Source: Kordia sp039026955 (GTDB lineage: Bacteria > Bacteroidota > Bacteroidia > Flavobacteriales > Flavobacteriaceae). Taken from it: a DNA stretch of 64,000 nucleotides. A program made the position numbers and the translations under genes. Below, piece by piece: positions 52,286-60,595 of this stretch (position 1 is its first letter; every line of letters begins with the position of its first letter). The stretch lies in assembly GCA_039026955.1 (NCBI GenBank), contig JBCCLH010000023.1:31235-95234 (forward strand), given 5' to 3'. Below the pieces are notes generated by a model. It saw nothing but the letters and a program-made list of their open reading frames with translations. It was not told the DNA's origin and ran no database searches.

Positions 52286-53143
52286 ATGAAGTTGTATCCT
52301 ATTGAAGCTGGAAACTTTAAGTTAGATGGTGGTGCGATGTTTGGCGTCGTTCCAAAATCTTTATGGCAACGAACCAATCCCGCAGATGCCAATAATATGA
52401 TCGATATTGCAGCACGCTGCTTACTCATAGAAGATGGAGATCGATTAATTCTCATAGATACAGGTATGGGAAACAAACAAAGCGATAAGTTTTACGGCTA
52501 CTACTACCTTTGGGGCGATGACTCTATTGAAAAATCACTCAAAAAATACGGTTTTCACAAAGATGATGTCACGGATGTGTTTATGACACACTTACATTTT
52601 GATCACTGTGGTGGAAGCATTCAGTGGAATAAAGATCGTACAGGCTGTGAACCTGCGTTCAAAAATGCACGCTTTTGGAGCAATGAAAACCATTGGCAAT
52701 GGGCAACGCAACCAAATCGAAGAGAGAAAGCTTCTTTTTTAAAGGAAAATATCATTCCGATGCAAGAAAGTGGTCACCTCAACTTCATTGCACAACCTAA
52801 AGTAGACATTTTAGAAAATTCGGCGCTAGGTTTTGATGTGTTTTTTGCGAATGGACACACCGAAAAACAGATGATTCCTATGATAAACTACAACGGAAAA
52901 ACCATTTGTTTTATGGCAGATTTATTGCCAACAGTCGGACACTTGCCACTTCCTTTTGTCATGGGATACGATACCAGACCTTTGTTGACCTTAGATGAAA
53001 AAGAAAAATTCCTCAACATGGCAGCAGATAACAACTTTTATCTCTTCCTAGAACACGATGCACACAACGAAATTATTACGGTAAAACACACAGAAAAAGG
53101 CGTACGCCTCAATGAAGTCTTTACCTGTAATGACATACTTTAA
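52286..53143 (+). CDS. MBL-fold metallo-hydrolase
   Basis: 285 residues from the ATG at 52286; an upstream in-frame start would add eleven non-conserved residues. Metal ligands H102, H104, D106 and H107 in THLHFDHCGG, plus further His (NGHTEKQM and FLEHDAHNE). No signal peptide. Fits the lactonase/hydrolase-like MBL group. Substrate unknown. It is followed 30 bp later by the S8 protease gene on the same strand. Confidence 0.9.
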   Translation: MKLYPIEAGNFKLDGGAMFGVVPKSLWQRTNPADANNMIDIAARCLLIEDGDRLILIDTGMGNKQSDKFYGYYYLWGDDSIEKSLKKYGFHKDDVTDVFMTHLHFDHCGGSIQWNKDRTGCEPAFKNARFWSNENHWQWATQPNRREKASFLKENIIPMQESGHLNFIAQPKVDILENSALGFDVFFANGHTEKQMIPMINYNGKTICFMADLLPTVGHLPLPFVMGYDTRPLLTLDEKEKFLNMAADNNFYLFLEHDAHNEIITVKHTEKGVRLNEVFTCNDIL

Positions 53144-53173
53144 ACATATATATCTAAAACACAATTAAGAATA

Positions 53174-54796
53174 ATGAAAATACTTAAACCCTCAATTTTT
53201 GCTGCTTCTTTGTTAGTAGTAGCATCCTGTAGTACTACAGCTCCCATTTTATCAACTCCCATAGCAAATATTGATGCAACGCCTTTAAAAGAACGTGCAC
53301 TCACGAAAGAAGAAATGAAGTCATGGGGACACATGGATTTGGTAACAGATACCGTTCCTGGAATGAGTGTTAACAAAGCCTACGCAGAAATTTTAAAAGG
53401 AAGAAAAGGAAAAAAAGTAGTAGTTGCCGTGTTGGATTCAGGAATTGATATTGATCACGAAGATTTAGACGATGTCATTTGGACCAATCCAAAGGAAGTT
53501 CCAAACAACGGAAAAGACGATGATAAAAACGGATATGTAGACGATGTACACGGCTGGAATTTTTTAGGCGATTCTTACAATGAAACCCTAGAAAAAACAC
53601 GTATCGTCCAAAAAGGACAAAGTCATCCAGACTACGCGAAAGCGAAGGAAGAAATAGAAAAAGATTATGAAAGATATTCGCAAAGTAAAGCACAAATAGA
53701 ACAAATTGGTGCGCGTGTAAAAAGTGCCAATGCCGCGTTGAAAGCGTATTTAAAGAAAGATAGTTTTACCGCTGAAGATGTAGATGGTATTGAAAATCCA
53801 AGTGAAGAATTAGCACAGCATGTTTTTATTGCAAAGCGTATCATGAGCATGGGCGGATTTGAAAGCTTAGACGATGCAGAAAAAGAAATTGATGAAAACA
53901 TTACGTCACTTGCAAAACGTTTAAATTACAATTTAAATGCTGACTTTAATGGACGTGCCGTAGTTGGAGATGATCCATACGACATTACAGATACCGACTA
54001 TGGAAACGGAAATGTAAAGCACAGTGTAAAATCAGAATCACATGGAACGCACGTAGCAGGAATTATTGCTGCTGAGCGCGATAATGGTATCGGAATGAAT
54101 GGTGTAGCTAACAATGTAGAAATCATGGCAGTGCGCATGGTACCAAATGGTGATGAGTATGACAAAGATGTGGCTTTGGCAATTCGTTATGCCGTTGACA
54201 ATGGTGCAAAAGTTATTAACTGTAGTTTTGGTAAATACTTTTCTCAAAAGAACGAGTGGGTTCGTGATGCGATCGCTTACGCGGGAAAAAACAATGTATT
54301 GATTGTAAAAGCTGCAGGAAATGAAAATGTAAACTTAGACGAAAAAGCAGTGTTTCCAAACGATCAAACACCAACAGGAACAGAAGTGTCAGATACCTTC
54401 TTAACTGTAGGTGCATTGACCAATAAATACGGTTCACAAATGGTGGCAGGTTATTCAAACTACGGACAAAACAACGTAGATGTTTTTGCGCCAGGATCTG
54501 ATATTTATTCAACATTCCCAGAAAGTGAATACCAATCCATCGGTGGAACTTCTATGGCGGCACCTGGCGTTTCAGGAATTGCAGCGTTGATCATGTCTCA
54601 ATATCCGAAACTAACCGCAGCAGAAGTAAAGAAAATTATCATGCAATCTGGTTTAGCAGTAAATAGAGATGTGGTAGTGGATCAATCAAAAGACGCCATG
54701 CCATTTTCTAAAGGATCTAAAACAGGAAAAATAGCAAATGCTTACAACGCACTAATTTTGGCTGATAAAGTAAGCAGAGGAAAAGTAAAGTTGTAA
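53174..54796 (+). CDS. Surface or periplasmic S8 (subtilisin-like) protease lipoprotein
   Basis: 540 residues. Lipobox with C19 (LLVVASCSTT). Triad: D88 in VVAVLDSGIDIDHED, H290 in SESHGTHVAGI, and S460 in GGTSMAAPGVSG. The D-H distance is about 200 residues instead of the usual 40-60, because of a long insertion (about 120-270) that contains a helical Lys/Glu-rich stretch. Likely degrades proteins in the periplasm or at the surface. In the same operon-like run as the MBL gene and the M1 peptidase. Confidence 0.93.
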   Translation: MKILKPSIFAASLLVVASCSTTAPILSTPIANIDATPLKERALTKEEMKSWGHMDLVTDTVPGMSVNKAYAEILKGRKGKKVVVAVLDSGIDIDHEDLDDVIWTNPKEVPNNGKDDDKNGYVDDVHGWNFLGDSYNETLEKTRIVQKGQSHPDYAKAKEEIEKDYERYSQSKAQIEQIGARVKSANAALKAYLKKDSFTAEDVDGIENPSEELAQHVFIAKRIMSMGGFESLDDAEKEIDENITSLAKRLNYNLNADFNGRAVVGDDPYDITDTDYGNGNVKHSVKSESHGTHVAGIIAAERDNGIGMNGVANNVEIMAVRMVPNGDEYDKDVALAIRYAVDNGAKVINCSFGKYFSQKNEWVRDAIAYAGKNNVLIVKAAGNENVNLDEKAVFPNDQTPTGTEVSDTFLTVGALTNKYGSQMVAGYSNYGQNNVDVFAPGSDIYSTFPESEYQSIGGTSMAAPGVSGIAALIMSQYPKLTAAEVKKIIMQSGLAVNRDVVVDQSKDAMPFSKGSKTGKIANAYNALILADKVSRGKVKL

Positions 54797-54818
54797 TCAT
54801 CTACCAAAAACCATAAAA

Positions 54819-56648
54819 ATGATAAAGAATTTTAGCAAATTCGGTGTATTGATTGCTGTGGCACTCATGGCTTGCAAACCGCAAAGTAAAGCTATCAATC
54901 AGAGCAACAGTGCTCCCTCTACCTATTGGCAACAACATGTAGACTACCAAATGGAGATTGACATGAATGTGAATAATTATCAATATACAGGAAAACAAAA
55001 GCTAGTCTACACCAATAATTCGCCTGATGTTTTAAATAAAGTATACTATCATTTGTATTTCAATGCGTTTCAGCCAGGAAGTGAAATGGACGTTCGCTCT
55101 AGAACCATTGCCGATCCGGATAGAAGAGTAGGCGATCGCATTAGCAAATTGTCTCCATCTGAAATTGGTTATATCAAAGTCAATTCGCTAAAGCAAGACG
55201 GAAAAACGTTGTCACATATTACGGAAGGAACTGTGTTAGAAGTTACGCTAGCAAAACCTATTCAGCCAGGCGCTTCTACTACTTTTGATATGGATTTTGT
55301 GGGACAAGTTCCTGTACAAATTCGTCGTTCTGGTAGAAACAATAAAGAAGGCATTGCATTGTCTATGACACAATGGTATCCTAAATTGGCGGAATACGAC
55401 TTTGAAGGTTGGCATGCGCATCCGTATATTGGACGTGAATTTCACGGCGTTTGGGGAGATTTTGATGTAAAAATTACCATCGATAGAAACTATATCATTG
55501 GTGGATCTGGTTATTTGCAAAATCCAAACGAAATTGGATATGGTTATGAAACTGGCACGGTAAAAAGACCTGCGGGAGACAAACTTACCTGGCATTTTAA
55601 AGCACCAGATGTACACGATTTTACTTGGGCTGCCGATCCTGATTATGTACACGATATTGTGGATGGTGCTAATGGCGTGAAACTTCATTTTTTGTATAAA
55701 AACGATCCTGAAATTAAAGATAACTGGAAAGAATTGCAGACCAAAACACAGGAGACATTGGTTTTCTTAAATGAGCATATTGGTCCGTATCCGTACAAGC
55801 AATATTCTGTAATTCAAGGTGGTGATGGCGGAATGGAATACGCGATGTGTACCTTAATCACAGGAACAAGAAAGTTGAGCAGTCTTATTGGCGTAACTGT
55901 ACACGAATTTGCGCATTCATGGTTTCAGTTTGTGTTGGCGTTCAACGAATCTAAGCACGAATGGATGGACGAAGGATTTACCACGTATATTTCTAGTCGT
56001 TGCATGAATCACATTATGGATTACAACCGAGAAAATCCAAATCAAGGTTCCTACAGTTCGTATTATAGATTGGTAAAATCAGGATTTGAACAACCGATGA
56101 CGACACACTCAGATCGTTATGAATATAACAGAGCTTACAGTGTTGCTGCGTATAGCAAAGGCGCTCTTTTCTTGTCGCAATTGGAATACGTGATTGGAAA
56201 GGAAAATTTAGGTAAGATGTTAAAAAAATTATTCAACGATTTTAAATTTAAGCATCCTTCACCAAATGATGTGAAAAGAGTTGCTGAAAAAGTCTCAGGA
56301 ATTCATTTAGATTGGTATTTAACCGATTGGGCACAAACTACCAATACAATTGATTATGGAGTGAAAGAAATCAGCGGAAACAACGTTATTTTAGAGCGGA
56401 TTGGATTGATGCCAATGCCTATCGATATTACCATAAAATATACAGACGGATCAAGCGAAGAATTTTACATTCCGTTGCGTATGATGCGTGGTGAAAAGCC
56501 AACAACAGCCACTCTAAAAGCGGATTGGGCTTGGGCATATCCAACCTATACTTTAGAGACAAATAAAGCAATACAAAGTGTAGAAATTGATCCTTCGGGA
56601 TTGATGGCAGATGTCAATAAAGAAAACAATGTAGCGCAACAACCGTAG
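54819..56648 (+). CDS. M1-family metallopeptidase lipoprotein
   Basis: 609 residues with a lipobox around C19 (ALMACKPQS). Zinc site HEFAH at 362-366 (TVHEFAHSWFQ) with the downstream Glu in EWMDEGFTTY, and a GG(D)GGMEY exopeptidase motif (QGGDGGMEYAMC) before it. The length is shorter than PepN-type M1 enzymes, matching the Bacteroidota type. It cuts N-terminal residues from peptides. It lies 22 bp after the S8 protease gene; the two could act on the same peptides. A strong terminator follows. Confidence 0.93.
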   Translation: MIKNFSKFGVLIAVALMACKPQSKAINQSNSAPSTYWQQHVDYQMEIDMNVNNYQYTGKQKLVYTNNSPDVLNKVYYHLYFNAFQPGSEMDVRSRTIADPDRRVGDRISKLSPSEIGYIKVNSLKQDGKTLSHITEGTVLEVTLAKPIQPGASTTFDMDFVGQVPVQIRRSGRNNKEGIALSMTQWYPKLAEYDFEGWHAHPYIGREFHGVWGDFDVKITIDRNYIIGGSGYLQNPNEIGYGYETGTVKRPAGDKLTWHFKAPDVHDFTWAADPDYVHDIVDGANGVKLHFLYKNDPEIKDNWKELQTKTQETLVFLNEHIGPYPYKQYSVIQGGDGGMEYAMCTLITGTRKLSSLIGVTVHEFAHSWFQFVLAFNESKHEWMDEGFTTYISSRCMNHIMDYNRENPNQGSYSSYYRLVKSGFEQPMTTHSDRYEYNRAYSVAAYSKGALFLSQLEYVIGKENLGKMLKKLFNDFKFKHPSPNDVKRVAEKVSGIHLDWYLTDWAQTTNTIDYGVKEISGNNVILERIGLMPMPIDITIKYTDGSSEEFYIPLRMMRGEKPTTATLKADWAWAYPTYTLETNKAIQSVEIDPSGLMADVNKENNVAQQP

Positions 56649-56670
56649 TGAGCGTGAGTTTTATAAAATA

Positions 56671-56710
56671 AAAAGCGAGATCACATAAATTATATGATCT
56701 CGCTTTTTTT
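56671..56710 (+). terminator. Terminator of the peptidase operon
   Basis: AAAAGCGAGATCA (56671-56683) and TGATCTCGCTTTT (56695-56707) form a perfect 13-bp stem with an 11-nt loop and a following T-run. A textbook terminator. Confidence 0.88.
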
Positions 56711-56776
56711 ATAAATTAACATTAGTTCGATATAACTATTCTATTAAGTATATAATGGTCAATAGCTTACAGGAAT

Positions 56777-56873
56777 TGTCAAATCGAGCGCAGTCGAGAT
56801 TCAATCGAAATTTTAACTTTTATAGTGTTCTCATGAACTAAGTTCGGTATCTACGATAATGCTCGAACTGACA
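56777..56873. repeat. TGTCA-bounded inverted element, long form
   Basis: Left arm AAATCGAGCGCAGTCGAGA intact; right arm has the long form (GTTCTCATGAACTAAGTTCG, then GGTATCTACGATAATGCTCG). Bounded by TGTCA (56777) and TGACA (56873 end). Confidence 0.8.
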
Positions 56874-56953
56874 AATGTTTGTTTTCCAATAAATTAAGAG
56901 TAATTTGATAATTTCTTATGTCAAACTCACGTTAAATTATGCCAATGCTATTT

Positions 56954-57757
56954 TTAATTTTTCTGTCGAAGTGCATTTTCAAGCAATACAATTTTGCTTT
57001 CTAAATCGTGTAATCGGTCGTATACATCTACAGGTTCTGGCATTTGTTTGGACGCAAACATGGTTACATACCAAACTTCCATAATTTCTTCTGCATTGAT
57101 GGTATATGTTGGATAGTTTCCATCTTTATTATCGGACTTTAAAATAAGCTTTCCACGCTCTTCTATTCTATTAATAACGCGTTTCAGCACAATTCCGTCA
57201 TTACGACTCACAATTACGTATACGCGACCGTCTTTTACATCGCTTAAATCTTCTACATACTTTCCAAATACCAAATCGCCATCAAAAAAGGTGCGTACCA
57301 TGGAGTTTCCCTGTACTTCAAAGCAACGATACGTTCCATTCGTGAGATGCGGCATACTAAACGACGGTAAGGTTTCAATAAATCCTGCATCGCCATAACC
57401 GTCTAAATATCCTGCACGCGCTTTAATAGGCACATACACTACATTTTCTTCTCCTTCTTGATTCACGGCCACTACTTGTGGAATTCCAGCATATGTTTGA
57501 AATTCCTTGGTTTCTGATTTAAACATTTGTGAGCTCATACTAAACAAATAATCAGGATTGATATCAAATTCTGTAATGATGCTTGTCAATAAATCATACC
57601 CTGGTTTGGTTCTTTTTCTGGAGCCGTCAGACTGTGGTCTTCCATTCGTAATGCTGTCTATCGTGGTGCTAGTAACGCCTATTCGTTTGGAAAAAGAATT
57701 ATTGTTAAGACGAAAATGATCAATAATCTGTTTTATTTTTTCATGTATTCCTTCCAT
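56954..57757 (-). CDS. S24-family phage-type repressor (LexA-like protease)
   Basis: 267 residues. N-terminal HTH_XRE: NNNSFSKRIGVTSTTIDSIT, with GYDLLTSIITEFDINPDYLF as the last helices. The C-terminal S24 autoprotease has an AG cleavage dipeptide (A115-G116 in IKARAGYLDG), catalytic S152 (EVQGNSMVRTF) and K192 (GIVLKRV). A short coiled coil ends the protein. RecA-triggered self-cleavage would lift repression. It is divergent from a small HTH-like gene, with repeated operator words between and again before the hydrolase gene. Confidence 0.92.
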   Translation of the reverse strand: MEGIHEKIKQIIDHFRLNNNSFSKRIGVTSTTIDSITNGRPQSDGSRKRTKPGYDLLTSIITEFDINPDYLFSMSSQMFKSETKEFQTYAGIPQVVAVNQEGEENVVYVPIKARAGYLDGYGDAGFIETLPSFSMPHLTNGTYRCFEVQGNSMVRTFFDGDLVFGKYVEDLSDVKDGRVYVIVSRNDGIVLKRVINRIEERGKLILKSDNKDGNYPTYTINAEEIMEVWYVTMFASKQMPEPVDVYDRLHDLESKIVLLENALRQKN

Positions 57758-57804
57758 ATCGCTCTCAATAATTTAAACATTTTACAAAATATTTCTGTTT
57801 TATG

Positions 57805-57850
57805 TTTGAAATAATCTGTAATTTGTTTATATTTGTACTGTAATTTGTTG
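57805..57850 (+). promoter_or_regulatory. Promoter and operator repeats before the small HTH-like gene
   Basis: TTTG (57805-57808), 19 bp, then TATATTTG (57828-57835): a well-spaced Bacteroidota promoter for the + strand gene at 58023. CTGTAATTTGTT words at 57816 and 57838, 22 bp apart, overlap it on both sides. The same words recur at 58578-58610. Confidence 0.7.
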
Positions 57851-58022
57851 CTAATATACGAATTTTTATTGAAAATCAAACATTTGTGAGGATTATTGTC
57901 GGTTTTATTCTTCATAAATACATAAAAAGCGATACCATATAGACTGACAGCTATGTATTTGGATGTACCATTCACATACAATTTTAAAAATAGAATAGTA
58001 ATACCATATAATAGAATACACC

Positions 58023-58178
58023 ATGAAAAGAAGTAAAGAGCTATTGGACAAAAGAAAAAAATTCATTCACAGCTATGTAGAAGATAATTCTGCAAAACAA
58101 ATGAAAGTAATCATCAACGAATTGGTTGATAGACTGTTCATTTCAGAAAAGACGATATATAATATTTTAAAGCAATAA
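58023..58178 (+). CDS. Small HTH-like protein (51 residues)
   Basis: A frame reading MKRSKELLDKRKKFIHSYVE and ending with LVDRLFISEKTIYNILKQ. The C-terminal half looks like a helix-turn-helix (INELVDRLFISEKTIYNIL); the N-terminus is basic. It is transcribed divergently from the S24 repressor, in the place where phages carry a Cro-like partner. It has a strong, repressor-overlapped promoter. Alternatively it is an activator or antirepressor of the lysis genes. Not a known family to me. Confidence 0.7.
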   Translation: MKRSKELLDKRKKFIHSYVEDNSAKQMKVIINELVDRLFISEKTIYNILKQ

Positions 58179-58220
58179 TTCAGCTAGTCACTCAAAACGC
58201 ATTAAAATGTATATATCTAG

Positions 58221-58379
58221 AAGAGGCTGTCTAAAAAGTCTAAATGAGCGTCATTCTGAGCTTGATACTGAAATAAATTCAGCACAGGCTTCAGAATCTC
58301 ATAACACCGATTTTCAACTGTTATGAGAAATCGAATCAAGTTCGGTTTGACGATATCTGTACTTTTCAGACAGCCTCTT
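58221..58379. repeat. MITE-like hairpin element, copy 2
   Basis: Arms AAGAGGCTGTCTAAAAAGT (58221-58239) and ACTTTTCAGACAGCCTCTT (58361-58379) pair with one wobble-type mismatch. Interior: TCATTCTGAGCTTGATACTG, GAATCTCATAACACCGA and GTTCGGTTTGACGAT, as in copy 3. Confidence 0.88.
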
Positions 58380-58577
58380 CTTTTTAGAACAATATAAACG
58401 TATCCTGCAGTGAATACGGGATTTGTGGTATGAAAAAGTAAGTTCTTAGGGTTAGTTATTCATATTCATACTTGACAAAACGTATTCAAAAAATCCCTTC
58501 ATGTAAGGGATTTTTTTATGACTTATTAATAATGAAAAGTAAATTCAAACAAAAAACAGAAAAATTAATTATAAAAC

Positions 58578-58618
58578 TGTAATATGTTTGCTTTATGTTG
58601 TAATATGTTTTATATTTG
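58578..58618 (+). promoter_or_regulatory. Promoter and operator repeats before the hydrolase-holin genes
   Basis: TGTAATATGTTT occurs at 58578 and 58599 (21 bp apart), followed directly by TATATTTG (58611-58618); TTTG at 58587-58590 is a -33 candidate at 20-bp spacing. The words and the TATATTTGTACT -7 region match those at 57817-57839. The S24 protein is the likely common repressor. Confidence 0.7.
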
Positions 58619-58885
58619 TACTCGCTTTTCTAATGAATAGTACATCATTTTGTACGATTCGTATATTAAAAATACACTGTTGAGAAGAATCTTAATAGCA
58701 TGCAAAACCTGATTCTGGTTAAGAAAATAGATATAAAATAGAGTTGCATCAAATCTAAGTTTTTCATTCTCAAATGGATTTCCAACATTTTCATGAATAT
58801 ATAAACCATGTAATGACAATTGCCATGGTAAAAGGTAGTTATGTCCTTTTTTGAGCAACTGTCACAAAAAATAAAAGTTAATACT

Positions 58886-59320
58886 ATGAGCTTAATTCAA
58901 AAAGCCTTATCACAATTTGGAGTTACAGAAATTGATGGGAAGGCAGATAATCCCCAAATTATTAGATATTTTGAAGTGTTAGGATTCGATAGTAACAAAC
59001 TGCATGACGAAACCGCTTGGTGTAGTGCATTTGTAAATTGGGTTGCTAAAACTGAAAATTATACATACAGTGGAAAATTGAATGCTAGGAGTTGGTTGAA
59101 TACTGGGGAATCAACTGCTGCACCCGAACAAGGAGATGTTGTAGTACTATGGCGTGAATCTCCTAGTAGTTGGAAAGGACATGTCGGTTTTTTTGTGAAA
59201 CAAACCAAGCGATATGTATACATTTTAGGAGGCAATCAAAATAATAGAGTTTCTATTAAAGCCTATCCTAAAAATCGAGTGTTGGATTTTAGAAAACTTT
59301 CAAAATATGGAAAAAATTAA
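58886..59320 (+). CDS. Cell-wall hydrolase of the TIGR02594/CHAP-NlpC type
   Basis: 144 residues from the ATG at 58886; an in-frame ATG at 58841 would add 15 residues and is possible. The Cys/His site is recognisable: the Cys in ETAWCSAFVNWVAK and the His in WKGHVGFFVKQ, with Asn in GGNQNNRVS. Such small NlpC/P60- or CHAP-like amidases cut peptidoglycan and are encoded beside holins. The last 14 bp overlap the holin gene. Likely the endolysin of the module. Confidence 0.85.
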   Translation: MSLIQKALSQFGVTEIDGKADNPQIIRYFEVLGFDSNKLHDETAWCSAFVNWVAKTENYTYSGKLNARSWLNTGESTAAPEQGDVVVLWRESPSSWKGHVGFFVKQTKRYVYILGGNQNNRVSIKAYPKNRVLDFRKLSKYGKN

Positions 59321-59759
59321 ACCATATTTATTTTGGTTATTTGCCCTGCTTGCGCCTATTGTTTCGATAATGTTGACAGTTGCTTTTCTAATTATTGTCG
59401 ATTTTATCACGGGAACCTATGCCGCAATCAAGAAGAATATTCCAATTTCTAGTGAGCGTATCGGAAATACGATTTCGAAATTTTTTATTTATAATTTAGT
59501 GGTTATCTCTGCTTTTTTGTTGGAAAAATATATTGTGAAAGAAATTCCGTTTATGCGCATTATTGCTGGATTTATCGCAATTGCTGAGATCAAATCCATC
59601 ATGGAAAATTTCAATACTATTTATGGAATCAATCCTTTTAAAGCATTGGTTAATTTGATCAAAAAGAAATCACTTACAGAATTAGAAGAAACCATAGATG
59701 TGCTTGTGAATACCAAGGAGCAAAACCAAAACATTCAAAAGGAAGAAACAGAAGGTTAA
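59307..59759 (+). CDS. Phage-type holin
   Basis: 150 residues, with the N-terminal half made of two to three hydrophobic segments (about 6-36, YLFWLFALLAPIVSIMLTVA; 54-72, FFIYNLVVISAFLLEKYIV; and 78-92) and a charged C-terminus (SLTELEETIDVLVNTKEQNQ). Fits the phage holin family with a short cytosolic tail. It would open the inner membrane to let the hydrolase reach the wall. Overlap with the hydrolase gene indicates translation coupling. Confidence 0.82.
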   Translation: MEKIKPYLFWLFALLAPIVSIMLTVAFLIIVDFITGTYAAIKKNIPISSERIGNTISKFFIYNLVVISAFLLEKYIVKEIPFMRIIAGFIAIAEIKSIMENFNTIYGINPFKALVNLIKKKSLTELEETIDVLVNTKEQNQNIQKEETEG

Positions 59760-59789
59760 CATACGAATTGTAGAAAAAGAAAGAACTTC

Positions 59790-59937
59790 AAAGAGGATAT
59801 CTAAAAAATACCAACAAGCGTCATTCTGAGCTTGATACTGAATCAAGTTCAGCACAGGCTTCAGAATCTCATTATACTGATTTTCAAATAAATCAAGTTC
59901 GGTTTGACGAAATCTGTACTTTTTAGATATCCTCTTT
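59790..59937. repeat. MITE-like hairpin element, copy 3
   Basis: Arms AAGAGGATATCTAAAAA (59791-59807) and TTTTTAGATATCCTCTT (59920-59936) are perfectly complementary. At the two positions where they differ from copy 2 (GCTG to ATAT), both arms have changed together. Confidence 0.88.
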
Positions 59938-59953
59938 ATTAACTCGTATACTC

Positions 59954-60154
59954 ATGAAAAAAATACAAATTTCCAGCGATCGCATCTTACTCATAGTCAT
60001 GGCATTATTGCTTTGGTACAGTACGTTATTGAAAGCTTGCGAAAGTGAAACGGATATCAATCTAGAACCTAAAGTGACAATAACTGCGGATGAAATCTCT
60101 CAAAAAAATTTACACTTTACAAGAGCAAAAAGAAGAAAATCGTACAGGAAATAA
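59954..60154 (+). CDS. Small signal-anchored protein after the lysis module
   Basis: 66 residues: a short basic N-terminus, a hydrophobic segment (about 11-28, ILLIVMALLLWYSTLLKAC), then an acidic/polar tail and a basic end (HFTRAKRRKSYRK). The Cys at 29 could be a lipid site, though the preceding residues (LLKAC) are not a standard lipobox. Position after a hydrolase-holin pair suggests a spanin-like role, but that is speculation. The end may be frame-shifted relative to an overlapping frame at 60090. Confidence 0.45.
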   Translation: MKKIQISSDRILLIVMALLLWYSTLLKACESETDINLEPKVTITADEISQKNLHFTRAKRRKSYRK

Positions 60155-60163
60155 GCGTTTAGT

Positions 60164-60475
60164 TTACAATGAAACAAGCATTACGATTATTAGGAAGATC
60201 AACACCAACATTAAAAACTCGATAATAAACGGTTTGGCTTGCATTTTTTTAATCGCTTTTACCGTTTCTTCAGATTCTTTCTCTTTCAAACATTCGTTGA
60301 CATGTTCCACAAAGGGCAAATCTTTTTTATTGAAAAAATACTCTGTAAACTTCGAATCGGGAATTTCTCGTTTTACAAAATCAATCTGCTGTTTTTTCAA
60401 TGCATTATCAAAAAACTGTTCCGCTTCTTCATTAGTGAACAGCTTAAAATAACGCTCTAAATTAACTTTTTTCAT
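60164..60475 (-). CDS. Possible tail-anchored membrane protein
   Basis: 103 residues from the ATG at 60475; the frame continues upstream without conservation. Starts MKKVNLERYFKLFTNEEAEQ, is mostly helical and charged, and ends with a hydrophobic anchor (FIIEFLMLVLIFLIIVMLVS). I do not recognise a family. It runs convergent with the small gene at 59954 and divergent from rnpA. Composition looks protein-like. Confidence 0.6.
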   Translation of the reverse strand: MKKVNLERYFKLFTNEEAEQFFDNALKKQQIDFVKREIPDSKFTEYFFNKKDLPFVEHVNECLKEKESEETVKAIKKMQAKPFIIEFLMLVLIFLIIVMLVSL

Positions 60476-60595
60476 GTAGGGTCTGTGCCAATAAAGATAA
60501 CAAATACAATCATATTTTCTATTTTTACCGCAGCAACTACTTAAAAGTAAATTTCCAAAGTAGTTAAATCTCAAATATCGAGTCAATACAATTTC

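Larger units (their letters stand above)
58179..58885. other. Spacer in the lysis module with a hairpin element and a regulated promoter
   Basis: 700 bp. In order: a MITE-like hairpin element (58221-58379), a regulated promoter (58578-58618), then a 5' leader of about 260 nt. A minus-strand frame of 82 codons (58610-58858) and very short plus-strand frames in the leader are not supported. The leader could contain a translated or structural control element. Confidence 0.6.

Noticed and set aside
58610..58858. 82-codon minus-strand frame in the leader of the hydrolase gene
   Set aside because: Overlaps the regulated leader, has no promoter on that strand and no recognisable feature.
59954..60154. 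Assigning the small protein after the holin as a spanin
   Set aside because: Position suggests it, but there is no canonical lipobox and a MITE-like element separates it from the cassette. Kept as a weak gene call only.
60090..60452. 120-codon plus-strand frame overlapping the tail-anchored protein gene
   Set aside because: The minus-strand reading has a proper helical charged body and C-terminal membrane anchor; the plus-strand one looks like its shadow. The first 30 codons could relate to a frameshifted end of the 59954 gene, which I cannot settle.
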